From Staphylococcus haemolyticus (GTDB lineage Bacteria > Bacillota > Bacilli > Staphylococcales > Staphylococcaceae), in assembly GCF_006094395.1 (NCBI RefSeq), contig NZ_CP035291.1, positions 1,860,001-1,924,000 on the forward strand: a stretch of 64,000 bases of DNA. The letters run 5' to 3'. Within the stretch, counting starts at the first letter, position 1. The number at the start of each line of letters is the position of its first letter. The position numbers and the translations under genes were made by a program. Shown here piece by piece: positions 17,519 through 27,542 of this stretch. Under the pieces are notes generated by a model, which ran no database searches, was not told the DNA's origin, and saw only the letters and a list, made by a program, of their open reading frames with translations.

Positions 17519-17568
17519 TTTTGAAGTAATTTACAATTTAAATACGTTTACTTATATGAGTACTATTT

Positions 17569-19080
17569 TTAATACGCTACTGAAAAATTAGAGTCCAACT
17601 TTAAATAATAATCAGGTTGATTTAGCTTTTCAGCGATAAGTGAACTCATCGGTCGATCATATGTGGAATGAAGTATTGATTCATCTTCCAAGTATTGACG
17701 ATAATTTCTATAACAATAATCTGTCATTGTAACTCTATACTTTTCATCTAACTCAATATTTTTTATATTCACTCTATCAAAACGAGGCGCTGACATATCT
17801 ACCTCATAATCAAATCCTTGCCACAATGTACATAATGTTTCATCAATAATAGTCATACTTAATTGATTTTGCTCAAATTGAATATAAGAATAAGTATATT
17901 CAAGCATTTTTTTAATTTGATGGCCTCTAAGTGTTATATCTATTGCTTTATCAGGGTGTGGATAAGCATTATAGACATCCTCATTAGTCACTATACCTTT
18001 TAATCCCTTTTCGCCATTTTTAGGCACGTTAATACAAGTAATATTATTCACATAGGCTAAATGTAGACTATCATGTAATAATTGTATAAATGGATGTGGA
18101 CTACTTAGTAAGTCTTCCAAGCCATTAACCTGTAAATCGACTTTATTCTCTGAAACAATATCCTTTGACCAATGTTCTAAGGCTTTACGATCATAATAAG
18201 TTGTCTCAAGTAATTCCTGATCTTCTGGAAACTCACTTAAATTAATTACTGTAGATTCAATATCTTCTTTTTCGAACGAGTTCGTACGTTTTTTAAATTT
18301 AATTTTGACATGTACTAACTCTTGAGCATCTTGTCCTGCTTGAACATATACTGTTTCAAAATCATTACCTATAATCGTTTGATGCTGGTGCGCTGTTATC
18401 ATTAAATCGATCACACCTATTTCCTTCATTATTTTTTCCGCTTCATGAGAACCTTTTCTATGTCTTGTATTTGTTTGATTTATTTTATATAGTCCTCCAT
18501 GATAGATTACAATTAAGAAGTCAGGATGTTCACTTTCATGTATATATCTAATCCAGCGTTTAGCAGATAATAGTGCTTTTTCAATACTAACCTCTTTCTC
18601 CATTTCAGCGAATTCGTTTTTCATTAATCCATCTGCAGTTAAACCTACAATTGCGATTCGAACATTATCGTATTCTTTAATTATATAAGGTGTTGAGAAG
18701 TATGGTTCCTTTGTTAATGCAAATTCTATATTCGCAGATAACCATTGAAACCTTGATAGTGATACTGCTTTAGTCAAAAATGATAATCCAAATTTAAAAT
18801 CATCCGGACTTATACCACTAGCATCATACTGCATAGCATTCATTAATTTAATCATAGGATGACGTTTATAGGGTGCGACAATAGCATAATAATGCGCAGC
18901 CAATGAGCCAGCTACACTTCCCCCACTATCTAATAAAATGACTTTATCATTGTTTTCTCTAATATTTTTAACATAGGTACCAGCACGATATATATTTGAT
19001 CCAAAATCTCCATTCATAAAATGACTATGCATATCTGATGTTGCCAAGATATCTATATTTATATGTTCATTTTTCTCCAA
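17569..19080 (-). CDS. 5'-nucleotidase/metallophosphoesterase family protein
   Basis: This is about 503 residues with a calcineurin-like metallophosphoesterase domain and a C-terminal 5'-nucleotidase domain. TSDMHSHF near the N-terminus and LLDSGGSVAGS supply the first metal-binding motifs, and TAHQHQTI the later histidine pair. The usual GNHE(F/D) motif reads GISPDDFKFG, so the conserved Asn-His-Glu is lost. There is no signal peptide, so it is probably cytoplasmic. The TTG at 19078-19080 is preferred (AGGGGTG at 6-7 bases); a GTG at 19089 overlaps the ribosome binding site. Its terminator was probably on the side now occupied by IS1272. Substrate unknown. Confidence 0.8.
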   Translation of the reverse strand: MEKNEHINIDILATSDMHSHFMNGDFGSNIYRAGTYVKNIRENNDKVILLDSGGSVAGSLAAHYYAIVAPYKRHPMIKLMNAMQYDASGISPDDFKFGLSFLTKAVSLSRFQWLSANIEFALTKEPYFSTPYIIKEYDNVRIAIVGLTADGLMKNEFAEMEKEVSIEKALLSAKRWIRYIHESEHPDFLIVIYHGGLYKINQTNTRHRKGSHEAEKIMKEIGVIDLMITAHQHQTIIGNDFETVYVQAGQDAQELVHVKIKFKKRTNSFEKEDIESTVINLSEFPEDQELLETTYYDRKALEHWSKDIVSENKVDLQVNGLEDLLSSPHPFIQLLHDSLHLAYVNNITCINVPKNGEKGLKGIVTNEDVYNAYPHPDKAIDITLRGHQIKKMLEYTYSYIQFEQNQLSMTIIDETLCTLWQGFDYEVDMSAPRFDRVNIKNIELDEKYRVTMTDYCYRNYRQYLEDESILHSTYDRPMSSLIAEKLNQPDYYLKLDSNFSVAY

Positions 19081-19152
19081 TTTACACACCCCTTATTTAA
19101 AGCTAGTTTAACATTTATTAATCTGTTGGTGCTATTTATTTCTAATCAAAAA

Positions 19153-19186
19153 AGCATTCTCAGAATTAATAATTTCTGAGAATGCT
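19153..19186 (-). terminator. ktrD terminator
   Basis: AGCATTCTCAGAA pairs with TTCTGAGAATGCT around an 8-base loop, followed on the minus strand by TTTTTTGA. Confidence 0.88.
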
Positions 19187-19193
19187 AATATAT

Positions 19194-20552
19194 TTAACCA
19201 ATTTGAACACGTTCTTTAGGATAATGGTATTTATCCGGTTCCTTACGTCCAGCTATCATAATAATAAATGAAATTAAACCAACACGACCTATAAACATTA
19301 ATATCATTAGTATTACTTTAGTAAGTCCACTAATATCGTCTGTAACACCTAAAGATAGACCACATGTTCCAAAGGCTGACATGACTTCAAAGAATACTTG
19401 TAAAAATGTTAGATTTGTTTTTTCAGTAGCGAGAATAACAATCATACTTACAAATGTTAGAATTGATGCCATAGTAAATACGGCGAATGAACGTTGAATA
19501 TCAACTACATGTATTTCTCGATTGAACACTTTTATAGCTGTTTTTTCAGCATTATTATTAAAGTTAATTACAAAGAGAATTAGTATCGCAAATGTAGTTG
19601 TACGTATACCACCACCAACTGAACTTGGAGATGAACCAATAAACATGAGGATACTCATTATTACATTCGTTGCATCACTAAAGTTTGTTACATCAATGGT
19701 TTGTAATCCAGCACTACGTGTTGTTGCAGATTGAAATAATGAATAAAATAAGGATTGATGCCAACTTAATCCTTTAAAAGCATGGTGATGTTCTAATGCT
19801 AATATGGCTAAAACACCAAAAACAAATAAAAATAGATATGTGCATGTAGTTATTTTGGTAAATAGTGAAAATCTAAAATGGCTGACCCTATTCCTTACAT
19901 ATGCTCTGATTTCAAGTAATACAGGAAATCCTATTGATCCTAATACGATTAGAAACATAACAATCGTTTGAACAAAATAATCCTTAGCGTAAGGTATTAA
20001 TGATTGCCCTGTGATATCTAATCCACCGTTAGTAGTAGCAGAGACAGACACAAATAAACCTTGCATGAGTGCATTTTTCAAATCTGGATTATCTCTATAG
20101 AAATAAAATGCTAATAACAGTGCACCTATAAATTCTATTGTTAATATCGTTTTGATGATTTCTAATATCAGCTTAACGGTTCCACTCATTGTATCTTTAT
20201 TATTATCTAACATAATTAATTGGCGTTCGCGGATACCTATATGTTTCCCTAACACAACCCATAGTACTGTACCAATCGCCATGACACCAATACCGCCTAT
20301 ATTAAGTATGATTAATATAATAATTTGGCCAAATGTTGAATATGTATCTACTATGTTAACGGGAGATAGTCCAGTAACACTAATGCCTGATACAGCAACG
20401 AATAGCGTATCGATTGGGCTAACATCCACACCATGTTTATGCACAAATGGGAGGTTTAATAATAAAAAAGCGACAACTATGGCTATCAAATAATATAAAA
20501 CTATCCCCTGTTGAGGGCTAGATTTTTTAAGCAACTTACTGAAAATAGACAC
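19194..20552 (-). CDS. ktrD: Ktr potassium uptake channel subunit (TrkH/KtrB family)
   Basis: This 452-residue membrane subunit of a Ktr system conducts K+ and works with a cytoplasmic RCK subunit (KtrC in S. aureus). Four pore-loop repeats are visible, for example GISVTGLSPVN, SATTNGGLDITGQS, TTRSAGLQTIDV and FGTCGLSLGVT, each with the selectivity glycine. The start is GTG at 20550-20552 with GAGGTG eight bases upstream. The KtrD rather than KtrB label rests on the neighbourhood (next to htrA), as recalled for S. aureus. The Ktr and CpaA proteins are both tied to c-di-AMP control of ions in staphylococci. Confidence 0.88.
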   Translation of the reverse strand: MSIFSKLLKKSSPQQGIVLYYLIAIVVAFLLLNLPFVHKHGVDVSPIDTLFVAVSGISVTGLSPVNIVDTYSTFGQIIILIILNIGGIGVMAIGTVLWVVLGKHIGIRERQLIMLDNNKDTMSGTVKLILEIIKTILTIEFIGALLLAFYFYRDNPDLKNALMQGLFVSVSATTNGGLDITGQSLIPYAKDYFVQTIVMFLIVLGSIGFPVLLEIRAYVRNRVSHFRFSLFTKITTCTYLFLFVFGVLAILALEHHHAFKGLSWHQSLFYSLFQSATTRSAGLQTIDVTNFSDATNVIMSILMFIGSSPSSVGGGIRTTTFAILILFVINFNNNAEKTAIKVFNREIHVVDIQRSFAVFTMASILTFVSMIVILATEKTNLTFLQVFFEVMSAFGTCGLSLGVTDDISGLTKVILMILMFIGRVGLISFIIMIAGRKEPDKYHYPKERVQIG

Positions 20553-20570
20553 TCATTTGTCACCTCAACA

Positions 20571-22490
20571 TTATTTCAATTTTATTCTTATCTCTTGAGA
20601 TTTTCCTTCTCTATAAATTTTAGCCGACAATGTTTTTAAGTCTTGTCTATGATTAAAAATTATTTGTCTATACTGTAAATTATTTTGAATTGATTTACTA
20701 TCTAATTCTACAACTACATCACCAATTTTTAAACCTGATTTTTTACCTAAACCATTTTCTTTTAACTTTTCTACTACGATTCCATTTTGAACATCTTCGG
20801 GCACTTTTAATAAATTTCTTTCATAAGGCATTAAATCTGAAACATTTTTAATTCCAATACCAGTATTGGGATATTGAATTTCACCTTTTTTCTCTAGTTC
20901 CTCAGCAATTTCTCGTGCAGCATCTATTGGAATTGCAAAGCCCATGCCTTCAATATTAGGCATATTTATTTTTAACGATACTAAGCCTACTAATTCTCCA
21001 ACTCTATTGACGACAGCACCTCCTGAATTACCCGGGTTAACTGAAGCATCAATTTGAAATGTATTAACCCATTCATCATTCTTATTATCTTTATCGAAAT
21101 CGACAGGTACTGCCCTATTTAATCCGGAAATAATACCTTTCGTCACTGTATTTTTAAAATCATTTCCAAGTGGATTACCAACAACTAGGATGGATTCACC
21201 TAGCTTTAAATGTTTTGAGTGACCTATTTTAATTGGCTGCATGTTTTTATTTTTTATCGTTGCTTTAAGCACTGCAATATCTGACCACATATCTCTCCCA
21301 ACGACTGTAGCAGTAGCTGTTTTATCATCATCATATGTAATATTTACTCTTTTATTACTTCCAACTATATGTGTATTGGTTAAAATAAAAAAAGTATCGT
21401 CTACAGCTTTGTAGACGACACCTGAACCAACTTCATTATTTGAGTTTATATTTGTTTTATCAATTGTTTGTGTTGTTATGTTCTTAGGTGTGTCATTCTC
21501 AATTGTTACCACTGATTTAACAGCAGTTTCTGCATTCTTCATTGTTGTTGTGTATTTTGTATCATTATTACTACTTTGTTCAATACTACTATTTTGGTTC
21601 ATCGTTGAGATAATTGCACTAATTAGTATAACAATTAATATGATTGCAACTACTATGACTATTTTAAGCCAATGCAATTTTAAAAAGTCTTTTACTTTGT
21701 CCATCGTATCATTGTTCTTAGGCTCATTTTCTAAGTGTTCATTTTCTTCTAACTTATTAGAATGAGCTAAATTTTGACTAGATGCTTTCTTTAAGTCTTG
21801 ATTATCTTCAACTTTATTGTTTTTATCTTTAGTATAGGAATTTAATTCCTTGTTAGAAGTTTCATTAGAACTTGCTTTTTGTTCCTTTTGTTCAATTTTT
21901 TGACTTTTATTTGTTTCTAAAACGTCTTCCGATGATTCTTTAGTTTCTTTATGTTTTTTAGTTTGTTCACTTTTATCAAGATGATTAACTTCACTTTTAT
22001 TAATATTATCTTGTTTTTGTTTGCCTTTATTCTTTTCAACTCTACTATATTTAGGTTCTATTTCATCGTGTTTGGAAGAGGCAGAATTATTGTCTTCTTT
22101 CTCCTGTTTTTCCATTTCGTCAGTAGGTTTAGTTACCTTATCATTATTTTCTTTATGTTCATTTTTTAGTTGTTGCTCTTCAGGTAGTGTTAAATGATGC
22201 GTGTTAGTATCATTTAATTCTTGATCAGATTCATTATCAGATCGTAATTTAGCTAAATGTTGTTGCTGGTGAATTTCTTCTTGTGTTAATTTCTCAATTC
22301 TTGCTTTTCGCATGTTATCTTTAACACGTTCTTCATTAACTTTTGCTTGTTCTTGCTCTTTTTTGGCAAGTCTCTCACGTTGTTCTCTCTCTCGTTCTAA
22401 TCGTTCTTCACGTTCTTCATTATGGAAATACTCATGTCGTTTTCGACGATACTGTTCACGTGGTATTACGTGTTTTTTATCATTATCCAA
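20571..22490 (-). CDS. htrA: HtrA-type membrane serine protease
   Basis: This 639-residue membrane-anchored protease has a very long charged cytoplasmic N-terminus (residues 1-270, rich in Glu, Lys, Gln and Asn, partly coiled-coil), one membrane helix at about 274-296, a trypsin-like domain and one C-terminal PDZ domain (about 550-639). The catalytic triad is visible: His374 in TNTHIVG, Asp404 in SDIAVL and Ser489 in PGNSGGAV. HtrA handles misfolded exported proteins. The start is TTG at 22490 with GGAGTG at 7 bases. It ends 18 bp before ktrD, so the two may be co-transcribed. Confidence 0.93.
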   Translation of the reverse strand: MDNDKKHVIPREQYRRKRHEYFHNEEREERLEREREQRERLAKKEQEQAKVNEERVKDNMRKARIEKLTQEEIHQQQHLAKLRSDNESDQELNDTNTHHLTLPEEQQLKNEHKENNDKVTKPTDEMEKQEKEDNNSASSKHDEIEPKYSRVEKNKGKQKQDNINKSEVNHLDKSEQTKKHKETKESSEDVLETNKSQKIEQKEQKASSNETSNKELNSYTKDKNNKVEDNQDLKKASSQNLAHSNKLEENEHLENEPKNNDTMDKVKDFLKLHWLKIVIVVAIILIVILISAIISTMNQNSSIEQSSNNDTKYTTTMKNAETAVKSVVTIENDTPKNITTQTIDKTNINSNNEVGSGVVYKAVDDTFFILTNTHIVGSNKRVNITYDDDKTATATVVGRDMWSDIAVLKATIKNKNMQPIKIGHSKHLKLGESILVVGNPLGNDFKNTVTKGIISGLNRAVPVDFDKDNKNDEWVNTFQIDASVNPGNSGGAVVNRVGELVGLVSLKINMPNIEGMGFAIPIDAAREIAEELEKKGEIQYPNTGIGIKNVSDLMPYERNLLKVPEDVQNGIVVEKLKENGLGKKSGLKIGDVVVELDSKSIQNNLQYRQIIFNHRQDLKTLSAKIYREGKSQEIRIKLK

Positions 22491-22680
22491 AGGTGTCCAC
22501 TCCTATCGACTAACTCACAATCTATCATGCTAACGTTAAATTATGTTTTATGGTTGTGGCTTTATTTAAATTATTCATTAACTAAATTTTAATATCAATA
22601 TCGCCAATTAGCAATGAATTGAAGGTTCAAAATTAAATTTTTCTTATCAAATCACTAAATTGCACAAATGATAATAATAA

Positions 22681-22721
22681 AGCCTTTTAAACTTAATGAT
22701 ATACATCAAATCTAAAAGGCT
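22681..22721 (-). terminator. terC terminator
   Basis: AGCCTTTTA at 22681 pairs with TAAAAGGCT ending at 22721, with T-rich sequence following on the minus strand. The intergenic stretch 22491-22739 holds nothing else recognisable. Confidence 0.75.
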
Positions 22722-22739
22722 CGAATCACTTATTTAATA

Positions 22740-23537
22740 CTATTTATTGGCTTTCTTCTTGTTGCTACGTACTGATGTTAACCAACCGATTACGACTAAA
22801 AGAATCATAACTGTCCAGAAGATAGCTTGCCATAATGTACTATGAGGGAAATGTTCAGGTAAAATACCTATATCTTCATGAGCAAGTACTATAACAACTA
22901 ATTTAATACCTACCCAACCTACAATTGCGAAGGCAGCTCCTTCTAATCCAGGATATTTATTTAGTAAGTCAACAAACCATGTAGCGGCAAAACGCATTAG
23001 AATAACACCGATCATTCCGCCAATAAACATTACTGAGAATTGACCTAAGTCCATGCCACCAAAATGAATGCCAACTTCAGGTAATGTAACAGCAATTGCC
23101 ATCGCTGCTAACATTGAGTCAATTGCAAAAGCTATATCTGCAAATTCAACTTTTAAAACAGTGCCCCAAAATTGCATAGGTCCGACTTTTTTCTCAACGC
23201 CAGACTCGTCAAAATGATGGTCGTCACCTTCAGGCTGATCTTCATTTTCTTTGTGGAAGAATTGCCAGAGATTTCTTATTGACATAAAAATTAAATACGC
23301 GGCACCAAGTGCTTGGATAAACCAGAAATTTGCGATAACACTAATTAAGAATAAGGCAAGAAAACGGAATACAAATGCACCTAGCAAACCATAAAATAAC
23401 GCTTTTTTACGTTGTTCAGGTGGTAAATGTTTTACCATAACAGCCATTACAACCGCATTATCAGCTGCTAATAACCCTTCTAAAAATACAAGAACGAGAA
23501 TTACCCATAAGTAAGGTAAAATTAAACTCGGATCCAT
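22740..23537 (-). CDS. TerC-family membrane protein (probable Mn2+ exporter)
   Basis: This 265-residue TerC/YkoY-type protein has seven or so membrane segments. The acidic metal-binding motifs sit in membrane helices: FLEGLLAADNAVVMAVMV near residue 18 and KVEFADIAFAIDSMLAAMAI near residue 128. Bacillus relatives (MeeF/MeeY) move Mn2+, used to load exported metalloenzymes. The upstream yybP-ykoY riboswitch, an Mn2+ sensor, strongly supports a manganese role here. The start is an ATG after AAAAAGGAGCTGTCCACT. The substrate is inferred from family plus riboswitch. Confidence 0.92.
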   Translation of the reverse strand: MDPSLILPYLWVILVLVFLEGLLAADNAVVMAVMVKHLPPEQRKKALFYGLLGAFVFRFLALFLISVIANFWFIQALGAAYLIFMSIRNLWQFFHKENEDQPEGDDHHFDESGVEKKVGPMQFWGTVLKVEFADIAFAIDSMLAAMAIAVTLPEVGIHFGGMDLGQFSVMFIGGMIGVILMRFAATWFVDLLNKYPGLEGAAFAIVGWVGIKLVVIVLAHEDIGILPEHFPHSTLWQAIFWTVMILLVVIGWLTSVRSNKKKANK

Positions 23538-23565
23538 AGTGGACAGCTCCTTTTTGTTTTAATAC

Positions 23566-23725
23566 AAATAAAGAGACCTATGCTAAATAATAGCAAAGGT
23601 CTCACTTAGCAAATAAATGCCCACTTTACCGGAAGATAATACTTCGTAATGACGATAAAGCGCTAACCATCAAGTAGTTGATGGTCTTCAAGTTACTCCC
23701 CTCTGACAAATTGTCATAGGTATTC
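23566..23725 (-). promoter_or_regulatory. yybP-ykoY (Mn2+) riboswitch with terminator
   Basis: On the minus strand the leader of the TerC gene shows the conserved yybP-ykoY pieces in order: GGGGAGTAA (23693-23701), GCTTTATCGTCA (23650-23661), CCGGTAAAG (23624-23632), then GAGACCTTTGC. The last piece is also the 5' arm of a terminator (23573-23603: GAGACCTATGCTA against TAGCAAAGGTCTC). Mn2+ binding to the aptamer in this class prevents the terminator and turns the gene on. The aptamer occupies roughly 23590-23720. Confidence 0.9.
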
Positions 23726-23733
23726 ATTTGTTA

Positions 23734-23748
23734 AGTGTATTATACACT
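23734..23748 (-). promoter_or_regulatory. Promoter -10 and overlapping palindrome upstream of the riboswitch
   Basis: AGTGTAT-T-ATACACT is a perfect 15-bp palindrome that contains the likely -10 hexamer TATAAT (minus strand, 23739-23744). It may simply be the promoter, or also an operator. Confidence 0.5.
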
Positions 23749-23835
23749 ATACTTAATATAAATAAACAATTAACGTATAACAAATTGTCTATTTAAAGAG
23801 ATATTTTTAAATACCCATTATTTTCAATCATAATC

Positions 23836-25398
23836 TTATAAAAGACTATACAATTTAATTTCTGGGAATTTTTCTTCGAACCAGCGTGTTGCAAATTCAT
23901 TTTCGAATAAGAAGACGAAATTATCATATCTATCTTTCACTAATATAGAACGAGACGTGTTCATTTTATCTTGTATATCATCTTCGTTTTCAATCCAACG
24001 CGCAATTTTTCTACCAACAGGTTCCATAACAACATCAACGTTATATTCGTTTTTCATTCGATGTTCAAACACTTCAAATTGTAATTGACCAACGGCACCT
24101 AAAATAATTTGATTAGTGTGAAGCGTTTTATAATATTGGATTGCTCCTTCTTGAACAAGCTGTTCAATTCCTTTATGGAAATGTTTTTGTTTCATTACGT
24201 TTTTAGCTGAAACTTTCATAAATATTTCCGGTGTGAATTGAGGTAAATCTTGGAAACTATATTTTTGCTTGCCACCAACTAAAGTATCTCCAATTTGATA
24301 ATTACCTGTATCATATAAACCAATGATGTCTCCAGCTACTGCATGGTTAACAGTTTCTTTATCGTCAGCCATAAATGATGTTGAACGCGTAATTTTTTGT
24401 TTTTTGCTCGTACGTTGTAATGTTACATCCATACCACGTTCGAATGCACCACTAACAACACGCATAAACGCAATTCTATCACGATGTTTAGGGTCCATAT
24501 TAGCTTGAATTTTGAAAATAAATCCAGAAAATTCATCATCAAATGGGCTTACTTCAACTTCTTCATTTGTCTGACGTGCATTAGGCATCGGTGCATGATC
24601 AACATATGCATTCAAGAAGTTTTGAACACCGAAGTTAGCTAATGCAGAACCAAAGAATACGGGTGTTAATTCACCATTTAATAGCGCATCATTATCAAAC
24701 TCTTCACCTGCTTCTTCTACAAGCATAAATTCTTCGATAGCTTGAGCAAATGCACTGTCATTACGAATAGCATGCTCTTCTTGTAGTTCATAATCATCAT
24801 TTAAATGTAAAACATTTTCTTCATCTCTAAATGGTTCTATAGATTTAGAATCACGATCGATAATACCAAAGAAATTTTGACCCATACCAATTGGCCAGTT
24901 CATAGGATAAGTATCAATGTTTAATGTTTCTTCAATCTCATCTAATAATTCAAATGGCTCTTTACCTACGCGGTCCAATTTATTAATGAATGTAAAAATT
25001 GGAATTCCTCTCATTCTACAAACTTTAAATAGCTTTAAAGTTTGAGGTTCAATACCTTTGGCACAGTCAATAACCATCACTGCACTATCCACTGCCATTA
25101 AAGTACGGTAAGTATCTTCTGAGAAATCTTCGTGTCCTGGTGTATCTAATATATTAATTTTGTAATCATCATAGTCAAATTGCATTACTGAACTCGTTAC
25201 TGAAATACCACGTTCTTGCTCCACTTTCATCCAGTCACTAGTTGCAAATTTACCTGTTTTTTTACCTTTAACTGTACCCGCTTCTCTAATTGCACCACTA
25301 AAATATAACAACTTCTCAGTCAGTGTCGTTTTACCAGCATCCGGGTGAGATATTATGGCAAACGTCTTTCTTGATTCAACTTCTTCTTTTAAACTCAT
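23836..25398 (-). CDS. prfC: Peptide chain release factor 3
   Basis: RF3 is a translational GTPase that recycles RF1/RF2 after peptide release. The 520-residue length is normal. The G-domain motifs are clear: G1 SHPDAGKTT near residue 18, G3 DTPGHEDF, G4 NKLD. Domain II begins around residue 295 ([24 protein letters not shown]). The start is an ATG after AAAGGAGATCAATAG and directly abuts the stop codon of the small upstream gene, so murE, the small gene and prfC probably form one operon. Confidence 0.96.
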   Translation of the reverse strand: MSLKEEVESRKTFAIISHPDAGKTTLTEKLLYFSGAIREAGTVKGKKTGKFATSDWMKVEQERGISVTSSVMQFDYDDYKINILDTPGHEDFSEDTYRTLMAVDSAVMVIDCAKGIEPQTLKLFKVCRMRGIPIFTFINKLDRVGKEPFELLDEIEETLNIDTYPMNWPIGMGQNFFGIIDRDSKSIEPFRDEENVLHLNDDYELQEEHAIRNDSAFAQAIEEFMLVEEAGEEFDNDALLNGELTPVFFGSALANFGVQNFLNAYVDHAPMPNARQTNEEVEVSPFDDEFSGFIFKIQANMDPKHRDRIAFMRVVSGAFERGMDVTLQRTSKKQKITRSTSFMADDKETVNHAVAGDIIGLYDTGNYQIGDTLVGGKQKYSFQDLPQFTPEIFMKVSAKNVMKQKHFHKGIEQLVQEGAIQYYKTLHTNQIILGAVGQLQFEVFEHRMKNEYNVDVVMEPVGRKIARWIENEDDIQDKMNTSRSILVKDRYDNFVFLFENEFATRWFEEKFPEIKLYSLL

Positions 25399-25653
25399 CT
25401 ATTGATCTCCTTTAAAATCATTCACAATCCAGTTTGTTAAATTCGAAGCAATTTTGATTGCTTCATTTTCCTCGATAAAAGCAAATAATTGCATTACCAA
25501 TTCTTCTTTAACATCATTACTGTCCATATTCAAATCAAGTTCTATTGACCAAAATATATCTGGAATAGCCAACATGATTTGATTTTTATCTTCACTTATA
25601 TATAAGTAAACATTAACAATTTCGTCATTTATAGATAATTGTTTAATGTTCAC
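25399..25653 (-). CDS. 84-residue YueH-like protein of unknown function
   Basis: The protein begins [20 protein letters not shown] and continues with [20 protein letters not shown] and an acidic, helical end. The pattern (a small alpha/beta protein with a PDxxWS centre) resembles the YueH family, assigned from memory and with only moderate trust. The GTG start at 25651-25653 overlaps the end of murE by 11 bp, and the stop touches the prfC start. Translational coupling to murE is therefore likely. No catalytic motif is visible. Confidence 0.7.
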   Translation of the reverse strand: MNIKQLSINDEIVNVYLYISEDKNQIMLAIPDIFWSIELDLNMDSNDVKEELVMQLFAFIEENEAIKIASNLTNWIVNDFKGDQ

Positions 25654-27127
25654 TTGGGCCACCGCCAAATTTTTTGTATGCCGCTTCAAGTCCAATTAAA
25701 TCATCTCTATGTGGCACTTTAATATGTCCAGGCATGATTTGATAAGGTTCTCTTCCTTTAGAAGCTAATACTACTGTATCGCCCGGTTCAGCTATATCAA
25801 TGGCATGTTTGATCCCTTCAGCTCTATCATCAAATTCAACATAATGATTATGTGTTGCGCCTTTAGCTAGTTCAGCAGTCAACATTTTAGGATCATCATT
25901 AGCAGGATTATCTGGCGTAAATATTACGTAATCTGCTCTACAAGCTACTGCGCCCATTTCAGGTGTTTTAGTTAAGTCACGTTCTCCAGCCATTCCAATT
26001 AAAAAGATTAATTTTTGTTTCACGAAAGGTTTTACTGCATCTATAAGTTCATTCATTCCGTCAGCAGTATGTGCATAGTCAATAATTAAATCAATTGGTA
26101 GCGAAGGATCTAGAACTTCCAAACGCCCTTCAACTGGCTCTAAATTCTCAACTACTCTGACGATATCTTCCATAGATGTTCCTTTACTCCAGACGGCAAT
26201 CATGGCAGCCATAATATTTGAAATATTAAATTTACCTACATATGGTGTTTTAACACTGTAAGTACCTATAGGCGTATCGAAATCAAAGTGAACACCTTGT
26301 AAAGATTCTTGAATATTTTTAGCCATAAATTGAGCGTCATGGTCTATTCCATATGTAAATATTTCATATGGTGTAACTGATGCTAAATATTTGGAGAAAT
26401 CATCATCATTATTTAAAACAGCATATTTCTCTTTCGATAAATCTTCTCCCAGTTGACTAAATAACAATGATTTAGCATGTCCATAGGCTTCCATTGTGCC
26501 ATGAAAATCTAAATGGTCTTGTGTTAAATTTGAGAATATCGCAACATCAAATTCTACACCTCTTAATCGCCCTAGTGATAAACCGTGACTAGATACTTCC
26601 ATAGTCATAGCTTCCGCATTTTCATCAACCGCTTGCTTAATCTTTTTAGTTAAAGACACTGTTTCTGGAGTTGTATTGGCACCTCTAGTTTTATGTTCAT
26701 TTATTTGGAAACCATTTGTTCCTAAATATGCGCTTCCTTTACCTAAACCTCTATAAATAAGATGAATCATAGTAGCAATTGAAGTTTTGCCATTAGTGCC
26801 TGTCACACCTATTGTAGTTAATTGATGGCTAGGAAAATCATATAAAGTATGTGCTAACAGGCTAGCAACTCTTAATGTATCTGGTACGATAACCTGCGTC
26901 ACGTCACCGTTAATGTCTTGTTGATGGTTAACCACAATGACTTTTGCACCTTGATCAACAACATTTTGACAAAATTTATGGCTATCAACTGTATAGCCTT
27001 TTGATGCGACGAATATACTCCCTTCACTAGCGGTACGTGAATCTGTAGTGATATCAGTAACATTTATATCTAAAGTACCTATTACTTGTTTAACTCGTAT
27101 TTTTTCGAACAACTCATTCGCATTCAA
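25643..27127 (-). CDS. murE: UDP-MurNAc-L-Ala-D-Glu:L-lysine ligase
   Basis: MurE adds the third residue of the peptidoglycan stem peptide. The 494-residue Mur ligase shows the ATP loop [10 protein letters not shown] at about residue 110, [27 protein letters not shown] with the usual lysine, and the substrate-specificity motif DNPAND. Lysine-adding enzymes have DNPA where diaminopimelate enzymes have DNPR, so this enzyme should add L-lysine, as expected for Staphylococcus. The start is TTG at 27125-27127 with GGAGCG seven bases upstream. Confidence 0.96.
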   Translation of the reverse strand: MNANELFEKIRVKQVIGTLDINVTDITTDSRTASEGSIFVASKGYTVDSHKFCQNVVDQGAKVIVVNHQQDINGDVTQVIVPDTLRVASLLAHTLYDFPSHQLTTIGVTGTNGKTSIATMIHLIYRGLGKGSAYLGTNGFQINEHKTRGANTTPETVSLTKKIKQAVDENAEAMTMEVSSHGLSLGRLRGVEFDVAIFSNLTQDHLDFHGTMEAYGHAKSLLFSQLGEDLSKEKYAVLNNDDDFSKYLASVTPYEIFTYGIDHDAQFMAKNIQESLQGVHFDFDTPIGTYSVKTPYVGKFNISNIMAAMIAVWSKGTSMEDIVRVVENLEPVEGRLEVLDPSLPIDLIIDYAHTADGMNELIDAVKPFVKQKLIFLIGMAGERDLTKTPEMGAVACRADYVIFTPDNPANDDPKMLTAELAKGATHNHYVEFDDRAEGIKHAIDIAEPGDTVVLASKGREPYQIMPGHIKVPHRDDLIGLEAAYKKFGGGPSEH

Positions 27128-27542
27128 AATGTATCGCTCCTTTTTTTACAATAATTTTATTATACACGTTTTGAAGTTGTTGATAAATTTATAATCATTA
27201 AAATATTGATTAGATTTAATACGAACTTGATATGTTTTACACCTCACACTAAAGATTTCATTAATATAATTGAAGGAATTATTAATTAATAGTTAATTAT
27301 TTTAAAATTTCCTATATATATCACTTTAATTCAATACTTTTAAATCTATTAATGCTAGGATAGTTATATAAAGATGATGTTAACTTCCTTAATATGCTAT
27401 AATGCACTATAAATGAATTTTATACTTTCAGTAGAGGGTATATATATTATGATAACTATGTAAGTATGTTTATTGCTACTATAGTTAAATCAGAATGCGT
27501 TATTGCGTGTTTTAAATTTAAATTAATGGAGGGTGACTATTA
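27128..27542. other. Divergent murE/ypfP intergenic region
   Basis: These 415 bp hold the promoters of two divergent cell-envelope genes. A TATAAT is seen at 27398-27403 on the plus strand, about 140 bp before ypfP, without a convincing -35. There is an AT-rich inverted repeat near 27284-27302. No gene, RNA motif or known operator is recognised. Confidence 0.5.

Noticed and set aside
21951-22169. Phe-rich frame opposite the htrA N-terminus
   Set aside because: It arises from the Lys/Glu/Asn-rich low-complexity region read on the other strand.
20571-22490. htrA N-terminal repeats as a separate coiled-coil gene
   Set aside because: The frame is continuous into the membrane anchor and protease domain, and the start with GGAGTG precedes the charged region.
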